Positions 26,398 through 35,649 of a stretch of 64,000 nt of DNA are shown here, one piece after another (the stretch's first letter is position 1; every line of letters begins with the position of its first letter). The notes under the pieces were generated by a model. It had not been told where the DNA came from. It searched no databases and saw only the letters and a program-made list of their open reading frames with translations. A program made the translations under genes and the position numbers. Source of the DNA: Virgibacillus indicus (lineage in GTDB: Bacteria > Bacillota > Bacilli > Bacillales > Amphibacillaceae); contig NZ_NPMS01000003.1 in NCBI RefSeq assembly GCF_002266285.1, positions 62,001 through 126,000 of the forward strand, in the 5' to 3' direction.

Positions 26398-27423
26398 TTA
26401 TAACACCCCACTAGGAATTTTTCTGCTGTATTCTATCAGTCTCTGTAATCTTTCCATCGCTGCCCCAGATTCGATGCTTTCTCTTGCCATTTGGATGCCG
26501 GATTTAATCGTTTTCGCTGCACCGTTGGCAAATAAACCAAGTCCAGCGTTTAAAAGTACAGTGTCAAAATAAGCACCCTTTTTCCCGCTTAATACACCCT
26601 GTAAGATTACTGCATTATCTTTTGCATCACCGCCGCGGATTTCTTCATTTTGGTAGACTGGCAAATCAATCTCTTCCGGACTCAATGTAAATGGTGTCAG
26701 TTTACCTTCATCAAGGATGACAAGATGATTTACACCTGCAAGTGATGCTTCATCCATAAACCCTGCTCCATTTACAACCACTGCACGGCGCCTACCTAAT
26801 TTTCTTAGTGCCTCTCCGAGCATTTGCACCATATCTCGCTGGTAAACACCAAGTAACTGTGAATCCAATGGGACAGGATTTGTTAATGGACCAATTGCAT
26901 TAAAAATAGTTGGCAATCCCAGATCTTTTCTAACCTTGGAAAAGGGCTTTAATGCTTTATGAACATGTGGAGCAAATAAAAAGGCAATTTTATTTTCATT
27001 CAGCATTTCTTCCACATGATCATTTGTAAATGAAAGGGACACACCTAAATGCTCCAGTACATCTGCACTTCCTGTTTTACTTGAAATACTGCGGTTTCCA
27101 TGCTTGGCAACAGTTATCCCTGCACCAGCGATGACGAATGCAGATGTTGTGCTGATATTAAAGCTGTAAGATTGATCTCCTCCCGTACCGCAATTATCCA
27201 TTGCATTTGTTATAGCTGTTGTCTGAAACATTGATTGGGATCGGATAACATCAACCATTCCGGCTATTTCATCTGCAGTTTCACCTTTGGATTGCAATGC
27301 CGTTAAGAAAGCGGCAATTTCTGATTCCGTTATAGCATCTGTAAAGCAGTATTTTGTTGCATCCTTCATTTCCTCTACGGTCAAATTTTCCTGCCTGATT
27401 AATTTCTCAAGATAATTTTTCAT
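26398..27423 (-). CDS. trpD: Anthranilate phosphoribosyltransferase
   Basis: 341 residues. The PRPP-binding glycine motif DNCGTGGD lies near 75-82, NISTTSAFVIAGAG and KHGNRSISSKTGSAD follow, as in all TrpD proteins. It transfers phosphoribose to anthranilate. ATG 27423 follows AAGGGAG at 10-11 nt and overlaps trpG by 17 nt. Confidence 0.94.
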   Translation of the reverse strand: MKNYLEKLIRQENLTVEEMKDATKYCFTDAITESEIAAFLTALQSKGETADEIAGMVDVIRSQSMFQTTAITNAMDNCGTGGDQSYSFNISTTSAFVIAGAGITVAKHGNRSISSKTGSADVLEHLGVSLSFTNDHVEEMLNENKIAFLFAPHVHKALKPFSKVRKDLGLPTIFNAIGPLTNPVPLDSQLLGVYQRDMVQMLGEALRKLGRRRAVVVNGAGFMDEASLAGVNHLVILDEGKLTPFTLSPEEIDLPVYQNEEIRGGDAKDNAVILQGVLSGKKGAYFDTVLLNAGLGLFANGAAKTIKSGIQMARESIESGAAMERLQRLIEYSRKIPSGVL

Positions 27424-28009
27424 TCTGATGGATCTCCCTTCCAATTTCCTCTAAGAAATTTCGAATAATTTGCTTGCCTGTTTTTGTTCCAATCGATTCT
27501 GGATGAAACTGTACACCATATACAGGGTAAGAATGATGTTTGATTGCCATAATTTCATTATCTTCCAATGACGTTGCTGCTATCTCCAGCTCATGCGGCA
27601 GCGTCAGCTTATCAATGACATAGGAATGATAGCGCATTACCTCAAGAGGCTGGGATAGGTAACTGAAAATCCCCAGGCCATTATGAGTAATAAGTGAGGT
27701 TTTTCCATGCTTGATCTGTTTTGCCTTTCTTAGTTCAGCGCCCAGTGCCTCACCAATAATCTGATGCCCCAGACAGATGCCGAGAATTGGAATATCCTTG
27801 TAAAATGCTTTGACAAGTTCTATGCATATTCCGGCTTTCTCGGGTAATCCCGGTCCTGGCGAGATAATAATTGCCTCTGGCTGAAGTGCTTCAATTTGCC
27901 CAAGGGACAACTGATTGTTCCGGATCACCTCAACTTCAATACCTTCCTCGGAAAAATACTGATAAATATTAAATGTGAATGAATCAAAGTTATCAATTAA
28001 CAGAATCAA
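27407..28009 (-). CDS. trpG: Anthranilate synthase glutamine amidotransferase component
   Basis: 200-residue class I amidotransferase supplying ammonia to TrpE. Catalytic triad: Cys in LGICLGHQ, His and Glu in VQFHPES. Its presence inside the operon differs from Bacillus subtilis, where the single trpG/pabA lies in the folate operon; this copy may serve trp only or both pathways. Overlaps trpE and trpD by 17 nt each. Confidence 0.9.
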   Translation of the reverse strand: MILLIDNFDSFTFNIYQYFSEEGIEVEVIRNNQLSLGQIEALQPEAIIISPGPGLPEKAGICIELVKAFYKDIPILGICLGHQIIGEALGAELRKAKQIKHGKTSLITHNGLGIFSYLSQPLEVMRYHSYVIDKLTLPHELEIAATSLEDNEIMAIKHHSYPVYGVQFHPESIGTKTGKQIIRNFLEEIGREIHQNEKLS

Positions 28010-29396
28010 TTTGGTACACCTCCATAAGGGATTTTGCTTTTTGCAGTGTTTCCTGATATTCCTTCACCGGTACCGAGTCATAAACGATCCCAGCACCGGC
28101 CTGAAGATATGCGCAGTCTTCTTTAATAACAAGTGATCTGATGGCAAGTGCTATATTTAAATCATGGTTGAAATTGATATAGCCAATTCCACCGGCATAA
28201 ACACCACGTTTCTTTTCTTCTAAGTCATTAATAATTTGCATTGCCCGGATTTTTGGTGCCCCTGAAACAGTTCCGGCCGGCAAGCAGGAAATCAAAGCAT
28301 CCAAGCCTGATTGATTCTCTTTTAATCTGCCTTTCACTTCAGAAACAATGTGCATGACATGCTGGTATTTTTCTATTTTCATATAGGTTGGAATGGTAAT
28401 ACTGCCAATCTCACAGACCCGGCCAAGATCATTCCTGCTTAAATCTACCAGCATCCGGTGTTCGGCAATCTCCTTTTCGTCTGCAAGAAGATCCTTTATG
28501 AGTGCTTCATCTTCCTGGGCTGTTTCCCCGCGGGCCCGAGTGCCGGCAATCGGATTTGTAACAGCATCCCTTCCAGTTGTCTGGATCAAACTCTCCGGAG
28601 ATGCTCCCAAAACCAGATATTCTTCAAAATTGATATAAAACATATATGGTGAAGGATTTGCCCTTCGAAGCCTTCGGTAAAAGGAAAGCGGTTCTCCATT
28701 CATTTTTGCTTTCATTTTCTGTGATAGGACTACCTGGAAAATATCTCCCTGGTGAATTTTTTCTTTGGCTATCTTGACCTTTTCAATAAATTGCGCTTCA
28801 GTCATTTCCGGTTCAAAATCAATGCTGGATGGATTCTCTTCCGCTGGATCAGGTTTTGTGGTTATGTTGTTTCGCAAAAATTTCAGCCTTTCATCCAGCA
28901 AAAATTCGGATTGTTGATCCGGGTTTGTAACGACTGCAAACACTGTTTCCTCTGAATGATCAAAAATGATGACATCTTTATAAACCATAAAATGGATGTC
29001 AGGCATATTCAGGTCGTCCATTAGGGAAAGCCCAATATCTTCATACTGCCGAATAGTATCATAGCCGATGTATCCAACAGCTCCACCATGAAAAGGGAGG
29101 GGGAGATCAATTTCAAGCTTTGGAAAATGTTCTCTCATATAATCAAGTGCGTTCTGACTACGGTACTCTGTATGGCCACTTTCAGGGTTTTTAATAATCG
29201 TGTTATTTCCATCCCCGATTACCTCTTGATAAGGCCCTGATCCAATAAATGAATATTTGCCTTTTTCCACATGCTGGAAGGTGCTTTCCAATAGAAACTT
29301 TTTATTCCCTGCTAAGCTTTGAAAAATCCCAATCGGAGTTAACGTGTCCGCGTTCAATTTGATAAATTTATAGGGAATTGCCTGGCTGTTTTTCAT
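27993..29396 (-). CDS. trpE: Anthranilate synthase component I
   Basis: 467-residue chorismate-utilising enzyme making anthranilate. Conserved blocks: ESTFQHVEKGKYSFIG (with the LLES-type tryptophan feedback element near the N-terminus), FQVVLSQ, SPYMFYI, PIAGTRARG, DLSRNDLGRV and GTVSGAPKIRAM. The ATG 29396 after AAAGGAG is chosen; the frame runs 31 codons further into the T-box terminator hairpin, which is not credible coding sequence. First gene of the operon behind two T-boxes. Confidence 0.94.
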   Translation of the reverse strand: MKNSQAIPYKFIKLNADTLTPIGIFQSLAGNKKFLLESTFQHVEKGKYSFIGSGPYQEVIGDGNNTIIKNPESGHTEYRSQNALDYMREHFPKLEIDLPLPFHGGAVGYIGYDTIRQYEDIGLSLMDDLNMPDIHFMVYKDVIIFDHSEETVFAVVTNPDQQSEFLLDERLKFLRNNITTKPDPAEENPSSIDFEPEMTEAQFIEKVKIAKEKIHQGDIFQVVLSQKMKAKMNGEPLSFYRRLRRANPSPYMFYINFEEYLVLGASPESLIQTTGRDAVTNPIAGTRARGETAQEDEALIKDLLADEKEIAEHRMLVDLSRNDLGRVCEIGSITIPTYMKIEKYQHVMHIVSEVKGRLKENQSGLDALISCLPAGTVSGAPKIRAMQIINDLEEKKRGVYAGGIGYINFNHDLNIALAIRSLVIKEDCAYLQAGAGIVYDSVPVKEYQETLQKAKSLMEVYQIDSVN

Positions 29397-29423
29397 TATT
29401 TTCTCCTTTCTTTTACAGAAGAT

Positions 29424-29758
29424 AAAAAAGTCCTCTATAAACACGTTGAAACTTGTGTTTATAGAGGACGAATATATCCGCGGTGCCACCTCTTTTGAAA
29501 AGAACTAATGTAAATTCTTTTCATCTTATTCGGATACGGAGACCTTTAGGAGACAATTCAGCTGATGCTCCTATTTTTCTCGATGTCCTATCCGTATAAC
29601 GGCGGAATTCCGTGTTTCCCTACTCTGCTTTTGAACGTTAATCTTTGCTTCATTTAAGGAAACCTCTCGTAAGTCCATTCAGCATTGCTCTACGTACTGG
29701 AATCTCACCAACACCAGCTCTCTTTAACGCTTCACCTAATGCTTACTCCTCTTACTCA
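29424..29758 (-). promoter_or_regulatory. Promoter-distal trp T-box riboswitch with terminator
   Basis: The minus strand has the T-box bulge sequence GAGGTGGCACCGCG (29479-29492), an AGAGAGCTGG-type stem I with GTTGGTGAGA loop, and specifier UGG (29675-29677) in GAAUGGACUU, so it senses tRNA-Trp. The terminator is a perfect 15-bp stem (29430-29444 with 29455-29469) followed by six T. It ends 28 nt before trpE. Confidence 0.93.
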
Positions 29759-29802
29759 AGCGATTTTACTTATTAAATTTTAGACACAATCCAAAAGAAT
29801 AC

Positions 29803-30062
29803 AAAAAGGCCCCGCATCCGAAAAGGACGAGGGACCGTGGTACCACCTTTATTAGCTGAAAACAGCTCACTTTAGCAATATCAGACAATCATGCCTAATA
29901 TTCGTCTCGTATAACGATGAGACCTGTTCGCCAAAGCCTACTGTATTTATGGTTCGGTTTGGAAGCTCAGAAGCCCATTCATCTATCCGTATCACACTGG
30001 TTCACACCAACCACCAGCTCTCTTTAGTGTTCAAATAGATTACTCTTCTTCGTCAACGCTCA
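29803..30062 (-). promoter_or_regulatory. Promoter-proximal trp T-box riboswitch with terminator
   Basis: Second complete T-box: AAAGGTGGTACCACGG (29835-29849), stem I GAGAGCTGGTGGTTGG, specifier UGG (29975-29977) in GAAUGGGCUU, and a 12-position terminator stem with one mismatch (29803-29836) followed by five T. Both specifiers read tryptophan. Confidence 0.92.
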
Positions 30063-30085
30063 AATTAATTAAGTTATTGCAATTA

Positions 30086-30114
30086 ATATTAGAAGAGTCT
30101 GAAATAAAAGTCAA
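30086..30114 (-). promoter_or_regulatory. Sigma-A promoter of the trp operon
   Basis: TTGACT (30114-30109) and TAATAT (30091-30086) separated by 17 nt on the minus strand; predicted start about 30079, just before the first T-box. Confidence 0.75.
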
Positions 30115-30255
30115 GTGTTTTCTTGAGAATTTATCTTTTTTTAGTTTTAGTTTCTGAAGAAAATAAATAATGACCATTTTCGATAATCCGTTGATATTAT
30201 TCAATCTAATAGTCTATTATTATAGTAGTGAAAATCCATGTGAGGTGGAGTACAT

Positions 30256-31617
30256 ATGAAAAAAGTAATCATTTTATTATTCAGCAGTATTGTTTTAGCT
30301 GCCGGCTGCGGGGAAGAGGAACCAGCAGAAACAGATAAAAAAGAACCAGTTGAAAAGGAAGAAACAGTGGAGACCAACTGGTGGGAGGAAGAAGCAGAAA
30401 CCTACCAGTTAGCAGATTTGCCTCGTGAATTAGAAGGTTTAGAACAAGAATTGGTAATCAAAGAAGGAATGTACAGCGGGGATAACTATGACGTGGCTGC
30501 TGCAAAGGAAAAGTTGAATGAACTGCCTGTTGATGTTAATGAGGAAGAGCTTGAATCGGCAATTTTACAATTAATTCGCGAAGACTATCATCAGGAAGTA
30601 GAAACATTTGTAACTTTTGATCCTACTGTACAAATTGATCAGGACAGCCCAAATGAAGAAGTGGAAAAGCCAACTGCAGAGACTGCTATGTCGACCACTC
30701 ATTTTGCTATTTTGCTGGATGCCAGCGGGAGTATGAATGCGGAAAGTGATGGAACGTCCAGAATGGAACTCGCAAAAGAGGCAATTAATGATTTTATTGA
30801 AATTTTACCGGAAAACAGTACCGTTTCACTGCGTGTATATGGACATGAGGGAACAGGAACAGACGAGGATAAAGAAAAATCTTGTAAGTCAACTGAGACA
30901 TTATATAATGGGGAGATGGACCAGAAAGAATTTTCAAATGCACTTGAAGGGGTTACTCCGGCAGGATGGACACCTATTGCCAATGCATTGAAAGAATCGG
31001 AAAAGGATATCCCTGATGCTGCATCAAATGCAATAGTCTATGTTGTAAGTGACGGAATCGAAACATGCGATGGTGACACGGTTGCTGAAGCTGAACAATT
31101 AAATAAACAGGGAGTGGAGCCAATAATTAATATTATTGGGTTTCAGGTTGATGATGAGGCACAAAAGCTATTAAAACAGGTCGCTGAAGCAGGGCAGGGT
31201 GAATTCACCTATGCCGGCAATAAACAGGACCTGGATGATTACTGGCAGAAAGAATATGATCGCATGCAATCAGCTTGGGAAGAATGGCAGCGGGAAGGAA
31301 TGAAAAAAGCTGATGAAATTTCGAAGGAACTTATGGAGCAAGCCGATAAAACAGGTAAATCTATTATGGATAAATCTGATTTGGAATTTAAGCGGGCTGA
31401 AGAACTGATCGATTATTTGACAAGTGAACTCGAAATGGCCAATGCGGATAATCTTTGGAGCAAGTTCTATGAACGCTCTACTTCCATTTGGAGCTACGGC
31501 TATGATAATCAGACAAAAAATTGGGGGGAGGCATATGAAAACGGAAATGACGCATGGCGATATTTTTATGAAACAGGCAATGAGAAGTGGACTGAGTATT
31601 ATAATAAAATGAATTAA
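30256..31617 (+). CDS. von Willebrand factor A-domain lipoprotein
   Basis: 453-residue secreted lipoprotein: signal peptide with lipobox LAAGC (Cys18), an acidic linker, then a vWA domain from about residue 148 whose MIDAS motif DASGS (155-159) and later VSDGIETCDGD are intact, so it should bind a divalent metal and a protein ligand. The C-terminal 150 residues are helical with aromatic repeats of the kind W-x-x-x-Y-E/D (IWSYGYDN, NWGEAYENGNDAW, KWTEYY). RBS AGGTGGAG precedes ATG 30256. The next start lies within about 45 nt, so it is likely cotranscribed with a histidine kinase and may feed it a cell-surface signal; that link is inference. Confidence 0.85.
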   Translation: MKKVIILLFSSIVLAAGCGEEEPAETDKKEPVEKEETVETNWWEEEAETYQLADLPRELEGLEQELVIKEGMYSGDNYDVAAAKEKLNELPVDVNEEELESAILQLIREDYHQEVETFVTFDPTVQIDQDSPNEEVEKPTAETAMSTTHFAILLDASGSMNAESDGTSRMELAKEAINDFIEILPENSTVSLRVYGHEGTGTDEDKEKSCKSTETLYNGEMDQKEFSNALEGVTPAGWTPIANALKESEKDIPDAASNAIVYVVSDGIETCDGDTVAEAEQLNKQGVEPIINIIGFQVDDEAQKLLKQVAEAGQGEFTYAGNKQDLDDYWQKEYDRMQSAWEEWQREGMKKADEISKELMEQADKTGKSIMDKSDLEFKRAEELIDYLTSELEMANADNLWSKFYERSTSIWSYGYDNQTKNWGEAYENGNDAWRYFYETGNEKWTEYYNKMN

Positions 31618-31662
31618 TAGAGGATGTACAAAAAAGATGACAGTTATATAATGAGGTTGCTT

Positions 31663-33036
31663 ATGTTTAACAAACTATCACTAAAAACGGGATTTCTATT
31701 TTTTGTATTCATTTTAGTCATAGAGTTGCTTCTCTTTTTTATTTTATATACAACCCTGGCGAGTGATCGGGTTGATAGTGTTAAAGACAATTTGCTTTCC
31801 CGCGGGAATTCACACAGTGCAGTACTGGAAGATTACTATGAGGAGACAACGCTGGAACATGTTGCGCGAATGGAATCTGCTTCAGAATATACGGTAGTCA
31901 TTACAGATGGAAATGGTGCTATTATCACTTCATCTGATCCGGTTGATGATGAAATGAAAAGCATTATGGAAAATAGGTATGATGAAACAGAACCGTCTAC
32001 GGGGGGGATTGCAGAAGGGGACTGGCAGCAGGAACGGTATATTGCTTCTGCCAGTCCGATAATAATCAATGGAAATACCACTGGTTATGTATATATGTTT
32101 GCTGATACAAACAGTGTTAGAGAACTTATTGAAAAGTTAAGTGGCCAGTTCGCGGTAATCTTCTTTATTACAGTTGTTTTAACGATTATTACTACATTTA
32201 TTTTGTCGAGATTTATTACATTGCCATTAATTCGACTGAAGGATGCTACCGAAAAGCTTAGCAGTGGACAACGTGTTGAACTTTACACCGAACGAAAGGA
32301 TGAACTTGGAGAATTAGCAGCATCCATTGCTGATTTATCCAGTGAATTGGAGCATTTGAAGACCGCCAGAAATGACTTTTTAGGAAGTATTTCACATGAG
32401 CTGAGAACACCGTTAACCTATATTAAGGGCTATGCGGACATTATTAATCGGCAGGATCTCTCGAAGGATGAAATAAAAGAATATACCGCAATTATCCGGG
32501 AAGAAACGGAACATTTAACTTTGCTGATTAAGAATCTGTTTGAATTGGCAAAAATGGATCAGAATAAGTTTTCGATCGAACGCAAGCAAATACATCTGCA
32601 GGTTCTGATCAATTCTATCGCACATCGAATAACTACTGTATTTGCAGAGAAGGGGATTGCCTTTTCCTGGCAGTGTCCTGATGATATATTGGTATACATT
32701 GATGCTGAGCGTTTTGAACAGGTTCTGATAAATATTCTGGATAATGCTTTGAAATATTCTTCTGAAGACAGTTCTGTTCATTTAGAGGTATGTCAATCTG
32801 CGGAAAGTACCGAAATCACTGTCTCTGATCAAGGTGATGGAATACCCGAAAAAGATGTTCCATTTCTATTCGATCGTCTATACCGTGTTGAAAAATCCCG
32901 TTCAAGGAATAGTGGAGGAACCGGGTTAGGATTAGCTATTTCCAAAGAGATTGTGGAAGCCCATGGGGGAACAATACAAATAGAAAGCGAACTGAATAAA
33001 GGAACTACCGTTATAATAAAGCTGCCTATGGAGTGA
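31663..33036 (+). CDS. Sensor histidine kinase
   Basis: 457-residue membrane kinase: TM1 near 8-28, an extracellular sensor domain of about 125 residues, TM2 near 150-172, HAMP linker, HisKA with phospho-acceptor His in SISHELRTP, and HATPase_c with N box LINILDNALKYS and G boxes DQGDGIPE and GGTGLGLAI. ATG 31663 preceded by TGAGG is preferred over an ATG at 31624 that has no spaced RBS. It forms an operon with the vWA lipoprotein and overlaps the response regulator. The signal is unknown. Confidence 0.85.
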   Translation: MFNKLSLKTGFLFFVFILVIELLLFFILYTTLASDRVDSVKDNLLSRGNSHSAVLEDYYEETTLEHVARMESASEYTVVITDGNGAIITSSDPVDDEMKSIMENRYDETEPSTGGIAEGDWQQERYIASASPIIINGNTTGYVYMFADTNSVRELIEKLSGQFAVIFFITVVLTIITTFILSRFITLPLIRLKDATEKLSSGQRVELYTERKDELGELAASIADLSSELEHLKTARNDFLGSISHELRTPLTYIKGYADIINRQDLSKDEIKEYTAIIREETEHLTLLIKNLFELAKMDQNKFSIERKQIHLQVLINSIAHRITTVFAEKGIAFSWQCPDDILVYIDAERFEQVLINILDNALKYSSEDSSVHLEVCQSAESTEITVSDQGDGIPEKDVPFLFDRLYRVEKSRSRNSGGTGLGLAISKEIVEAHGGTIQIESELNKGTTVIIKLPME

Positions 33037-33041
33037 TTTTG

Positions 33042-33710
33042 TTGAAAAAGGTTTTATTGATAGATGATGAAAAACGAATGCTGAATTTGCTTGCATTATA
33101 CCTGAGGCCGCATCATTATGATTGCATAAAAGTACAGCAAGCAAATGAAGCACTTGAATATATACGAGAAGAAACATTCGATATTGTACTGCTGGATATC
33201 ATGATGCCGGAGATGAATGGCTGGGAGCTTTGTCGGGAAATCAGGCGTTTTTCCAATGTGCCAATCATTATGGTATCAGCACGTGAAGAAAAGGAAGACA
33301 TCATTAAAGGGCTGAAACTAGGTGCAGATGATTATATTACAAAGCCTATTGATGAAGGGGAATTACTGGCAAGAATAGAAGCCTTGCTGCGCAGAAATGC
33401 AAGGGGGAATCAAATTGAAACAAATGGTTTATTATGGGATGAGGAGCGCTATGAGCTTACCTTTAAAAATAAGCCGATTAAACTGACTCCAAAGGAATTT
33501 ACGATGGCAGGGCATTTAATGAAACATTCCAACCAGGTATTTTCCCGTGAACAGCTGATCGATTTAATTTGGGGGATTGATTCAGAAACAGAGGGCAGGA
33601 CGATTGATTCGCATGTTCGTAATATGAGGGATAAGATCAGACGGGCTGGCTTTCCAATTGACGATCACTTCAAAACCGTTTGGGGTGTCGGGTATAAATG
33701 GATAATTTAA
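33042..33710 (+). CDS. OmpR-family response regulator
   Basis: 222 residues. Receiver domain with acidic pocket DDE near the N-terminus, phospho-acceptor Asp in VLLDIMMPEMNG, and the conserved Lys in DYITKP; C-terminal winged helix with EGRTIDSHVRNMRDKIR and VWGVGYKW. TTG 33042 is placed 8 nt after GGAG, which lies in the end of the kinase gene; a GTG at 33033 is the alternative. It partners with the preceding kinase and ends in a bidirectional terminator. Confidence 0.88.
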   Translation: MKKVLLIDDEKRMLNLLALYLRPHHYDCIKVQQANEALEYIREETFDIVLLDIMMPEMNGWELCREIRRFSNVPIIMVSAREEKEDIIKGLKLGADDYITKPIDEGELLARIEALLRRNARGNQIETNGLLWDEERYELTFKNKPIKLTPKEFTMAGHLMKHSNQVFSREQLIDLIWGIDSETEGRTIDSHVRNMRDKIRRAGFPIDDHFKTVWGVGYKWII

Positions 33711-33755
33711 AAAAGGCTGTTTCCCAATTAACACTTTTGGGAGACAGCCTTTTTA
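33710..33755. terminator. Bidirectional terminator
   Basis: AAAAAGGCTGT-TCCC pairs with GGGA-ACAGCCTTTTT, between the response regulator and the convergent CuA lipoprotein. Confidence 0.85.
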
Positions 33756-33761
33756 AATTTA

Positions 33762-34184
33762 TTAAATTACAACCAATGTTGCTGTCATATCACCATGGCC
33801 GTCACCACAGAAGATATTACAGTAAATAGTATATTCACCAGGCTCTTCTGGAATAAATGTTACTTCTCCTTCAGATTGAAGGTTTACATCGAACTCATCA
33901 ATGGATATTCCATGGTTTCCTTCTTCATTGGTTAGTGTTAAAGTAACTTCTTCCCCGGCTTTTACAACAAATTCATCCTGACCTAAATCAAAATTGGTTG
34001 CAACAACATTCACTTCATTGCTTGCTTCCTGATCAGATGCTGCTTCTGTATCATCAGCTTGTTCCTCAGTGGCACTTTCGTCAGTATCTGCTGTGTCAGA
34101 AGATGCATCACTGCTGTCACCGCCACATGCTGCAAGGAATAAAATTAAACTAAAAAATAATACTGCCAGTAGACTTTTCTTCAA
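33762..34184 (-). CDS. Stand-alone CuA-domain lipoprotein (cytochrome c oxidase subunit II-like)
   Basis: 140 residues: signal peptide with lipobox LAAC, an Asp/Glu/Ser/Ala-rich linker of about 35 residues, then a cupredoxin domain. The C-terminus contains CNIFCGDGHGDM, that is C-x3-C-x3-H-x2-M, with an upstream His in EEGNHGIS: the full ligand set of a binuclear CuA site. No transmembrane hairpin or other oxidase part is present, and no oxidase genes are near. TTG 34184 follows GGGAGGG. It could be an electron carrier or a copper carrier at the outer face of the membrane; function is open. Confidence 0.8.
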   Translation of the reverse strand: MKKSLLAVLFFSLILFLAACGGDSSDASSDTADTDESATEEQADDTEAASDQEASNEVNVVATNFDLGQDEFVVKAGEEVTLTLTNEEGNHGISIDEFDVNLQSEGEVTFIPEEPGEYTIYCNIFCGDGHGDMTATLVVI

Positions 34185-34486
34185 AATAAGTCCCTCCCAT
34201 TTATTTTTGCCATTATTTCAGCAAAAGTAAAATATTTTTAAGGTGTTTATATAAGAAAAACCTTAAGTAATGGGGTGAAAATAAATAAGGCTTTTCTCTT
34301 AAATACCTTTTCAATAGTAATTATAGGGAGTAATTGTGCATTTTTTATCGAGAAAATAATACAGAAAGATGAACATTATTTTTAAAAGTTTTGTCCATCC
34401 TGAATAGTTTTTTTCTTCTTAAAGCAAGCAGTTTTATGCTATCTTTAATATATAGATTTTTTAAGGCTAAGAAAGGGAGTCAGAAA

Positions 34487-35590
34487 ATGGCGAAGAAGAA
34501 GGTTGGAATTATTTTCGGTGGAAAGTCTGCAGAGCATGAAGTTTCTCTACAGTCTGCCAAAAATATTGTTGAAGCAATCGATAAATCGAAATTTGATGTT
34601 ATATTAATAGGCATTGATAAAAATGGGAAATGGCATTTAAATGATCAATCATCCTATCTGCTGAATGCTGAAAATCCAAAACTGATTCAATTAAATAAAT
34701 CGAATGATCCAATTGCAATTGTCCCGGGGGAAATGGATAAACAGATGATTCATGCTGAAAATGCTAGGCAGCTGGAACAATTGGATGTTGTTTTTCCAAT
34801 TGTACATGGAACTTTAGGAGAGGATGGAAGTTTGCAGGGGATGCTGCGTTTGGCTAATCTTCCGTTTGTTGGTCCAAGTGTTCTGAGTTCATCGATTTGT
34901 ATGGATAAAGATATTGCCAAACGTCTTCTGAAAGATGCGGGAATAAATGTAGCCAAAGGACTGACATATACAAGTGCTAGGAAGGATAAAGTCAGCTATG
35001 AGGAAGCGGCAGCTTATTTAGGAACACCCATGTTTATCAAACCGGCAAATCAGGGCTCTTCCGTAGGTGTAAGCAAGGTATCCACTAAGAGGGAATTTGA
35101 AGCAGGAATCGAGTCTGCCTTTCAATATGATCATAAACTTATCGTAGAGGAAAGCATTGTTGGACGGGAAATCGAATGCTCCGTGCTGGGGAATACGGAC
35201 CCCAAGGCTTCGCAGCTAGGTGAAATTTTACCGCATACGGAATTTTACTCGTATCAATCTAAATATATTGATGAAAAAGGTGCCGAGCTTGCCATACCTG
35301 CAGAACTCTCAGATGAAGTTACAAAGGAAATGCAAAAAGCTGCCGTCAAGGCATTCGAAACACTGCAGTGTGAGGGACTTGCAAGAGTAGATTTCTTTCT
35401 GACCAAAGCTGGGGATATCTATGTAAATGAAGTAAATACATTGCCTGGGTTCACGAAAATAAGCATGTATCCGAAACTGTGGGAGATAAGCGGAATCAGC
35501 TATCCGGATTTGATCAAACGTTTGATTGAACTTGCAATCGAGCGTCATGAAAGGGATAGTTCATTAAGAAGTACAGTATGGGATGACTAA
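34487..35590 (+). CDS. ddl: D-alanine--D-alanine ligase
   Basis: 367-residue ATP-grasp ligase making the D-Ala-D-Ala dipeptide for peptidoglycan. N-terminal GIIFGGKSAEHEVSLQSA, HGTLGEDGSLQGML, FIKPANQGSSVGVSK and EVNTLPGFT are all present. ATG 34487 follows GGGAG; the frame is open for 32 codons upstream but without an RBS. In many bacilli ddl is followed by murF; here it stands alone, followed by an intergenic repeat region. Catalytic residues are intact, so D-Ala-D-Ala activity is expected. Confidence 0.93.
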   Translation: MAKKKVGIIFGGKSAEHEVSLQSAKNIVEAIDKSKFDVILIGIDKNGKWHLNDQSSYLLNAENPKLIQLNKSNDPIAIVPGEMDKQMIHAENARQLEQLDVVFPIVHGTLGEDGSLQGMLRLANLPFVGPSVLSSSICMDKDIAKRLLKDAGINVAKGLTYTSARKDKVSYEEAAAYLGTPMFIKPANQGSSVGVSKVSTKREFEAGIESAFQYDHKLIVEESIVGREIECSVLGNTDPKASQLGEILPHTEFYSYQSKYIDEKGAELAIPAELSDEVTKEMQKAAVKAFETLQCEGLARVDFFLTKAGDIYVNEVNTLPGFTKISMYPKLWEISGISYPDLIKRLIELAIERHERDSSLRSTVWDD

Positions 35591-35649
35591 TAAAAAGCCT
35601 TGAGAATGCCAGGTTTTCAAACGATTATTTTTTGCAGAAAATGTCTGCA

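Noticed and set aside
29397-29489. 31-codon N-terminal extension of trpE
   Set aside because: It translates the T-box terminator hairpin; the RBS AAAGGAG fits the ATG at 29396.
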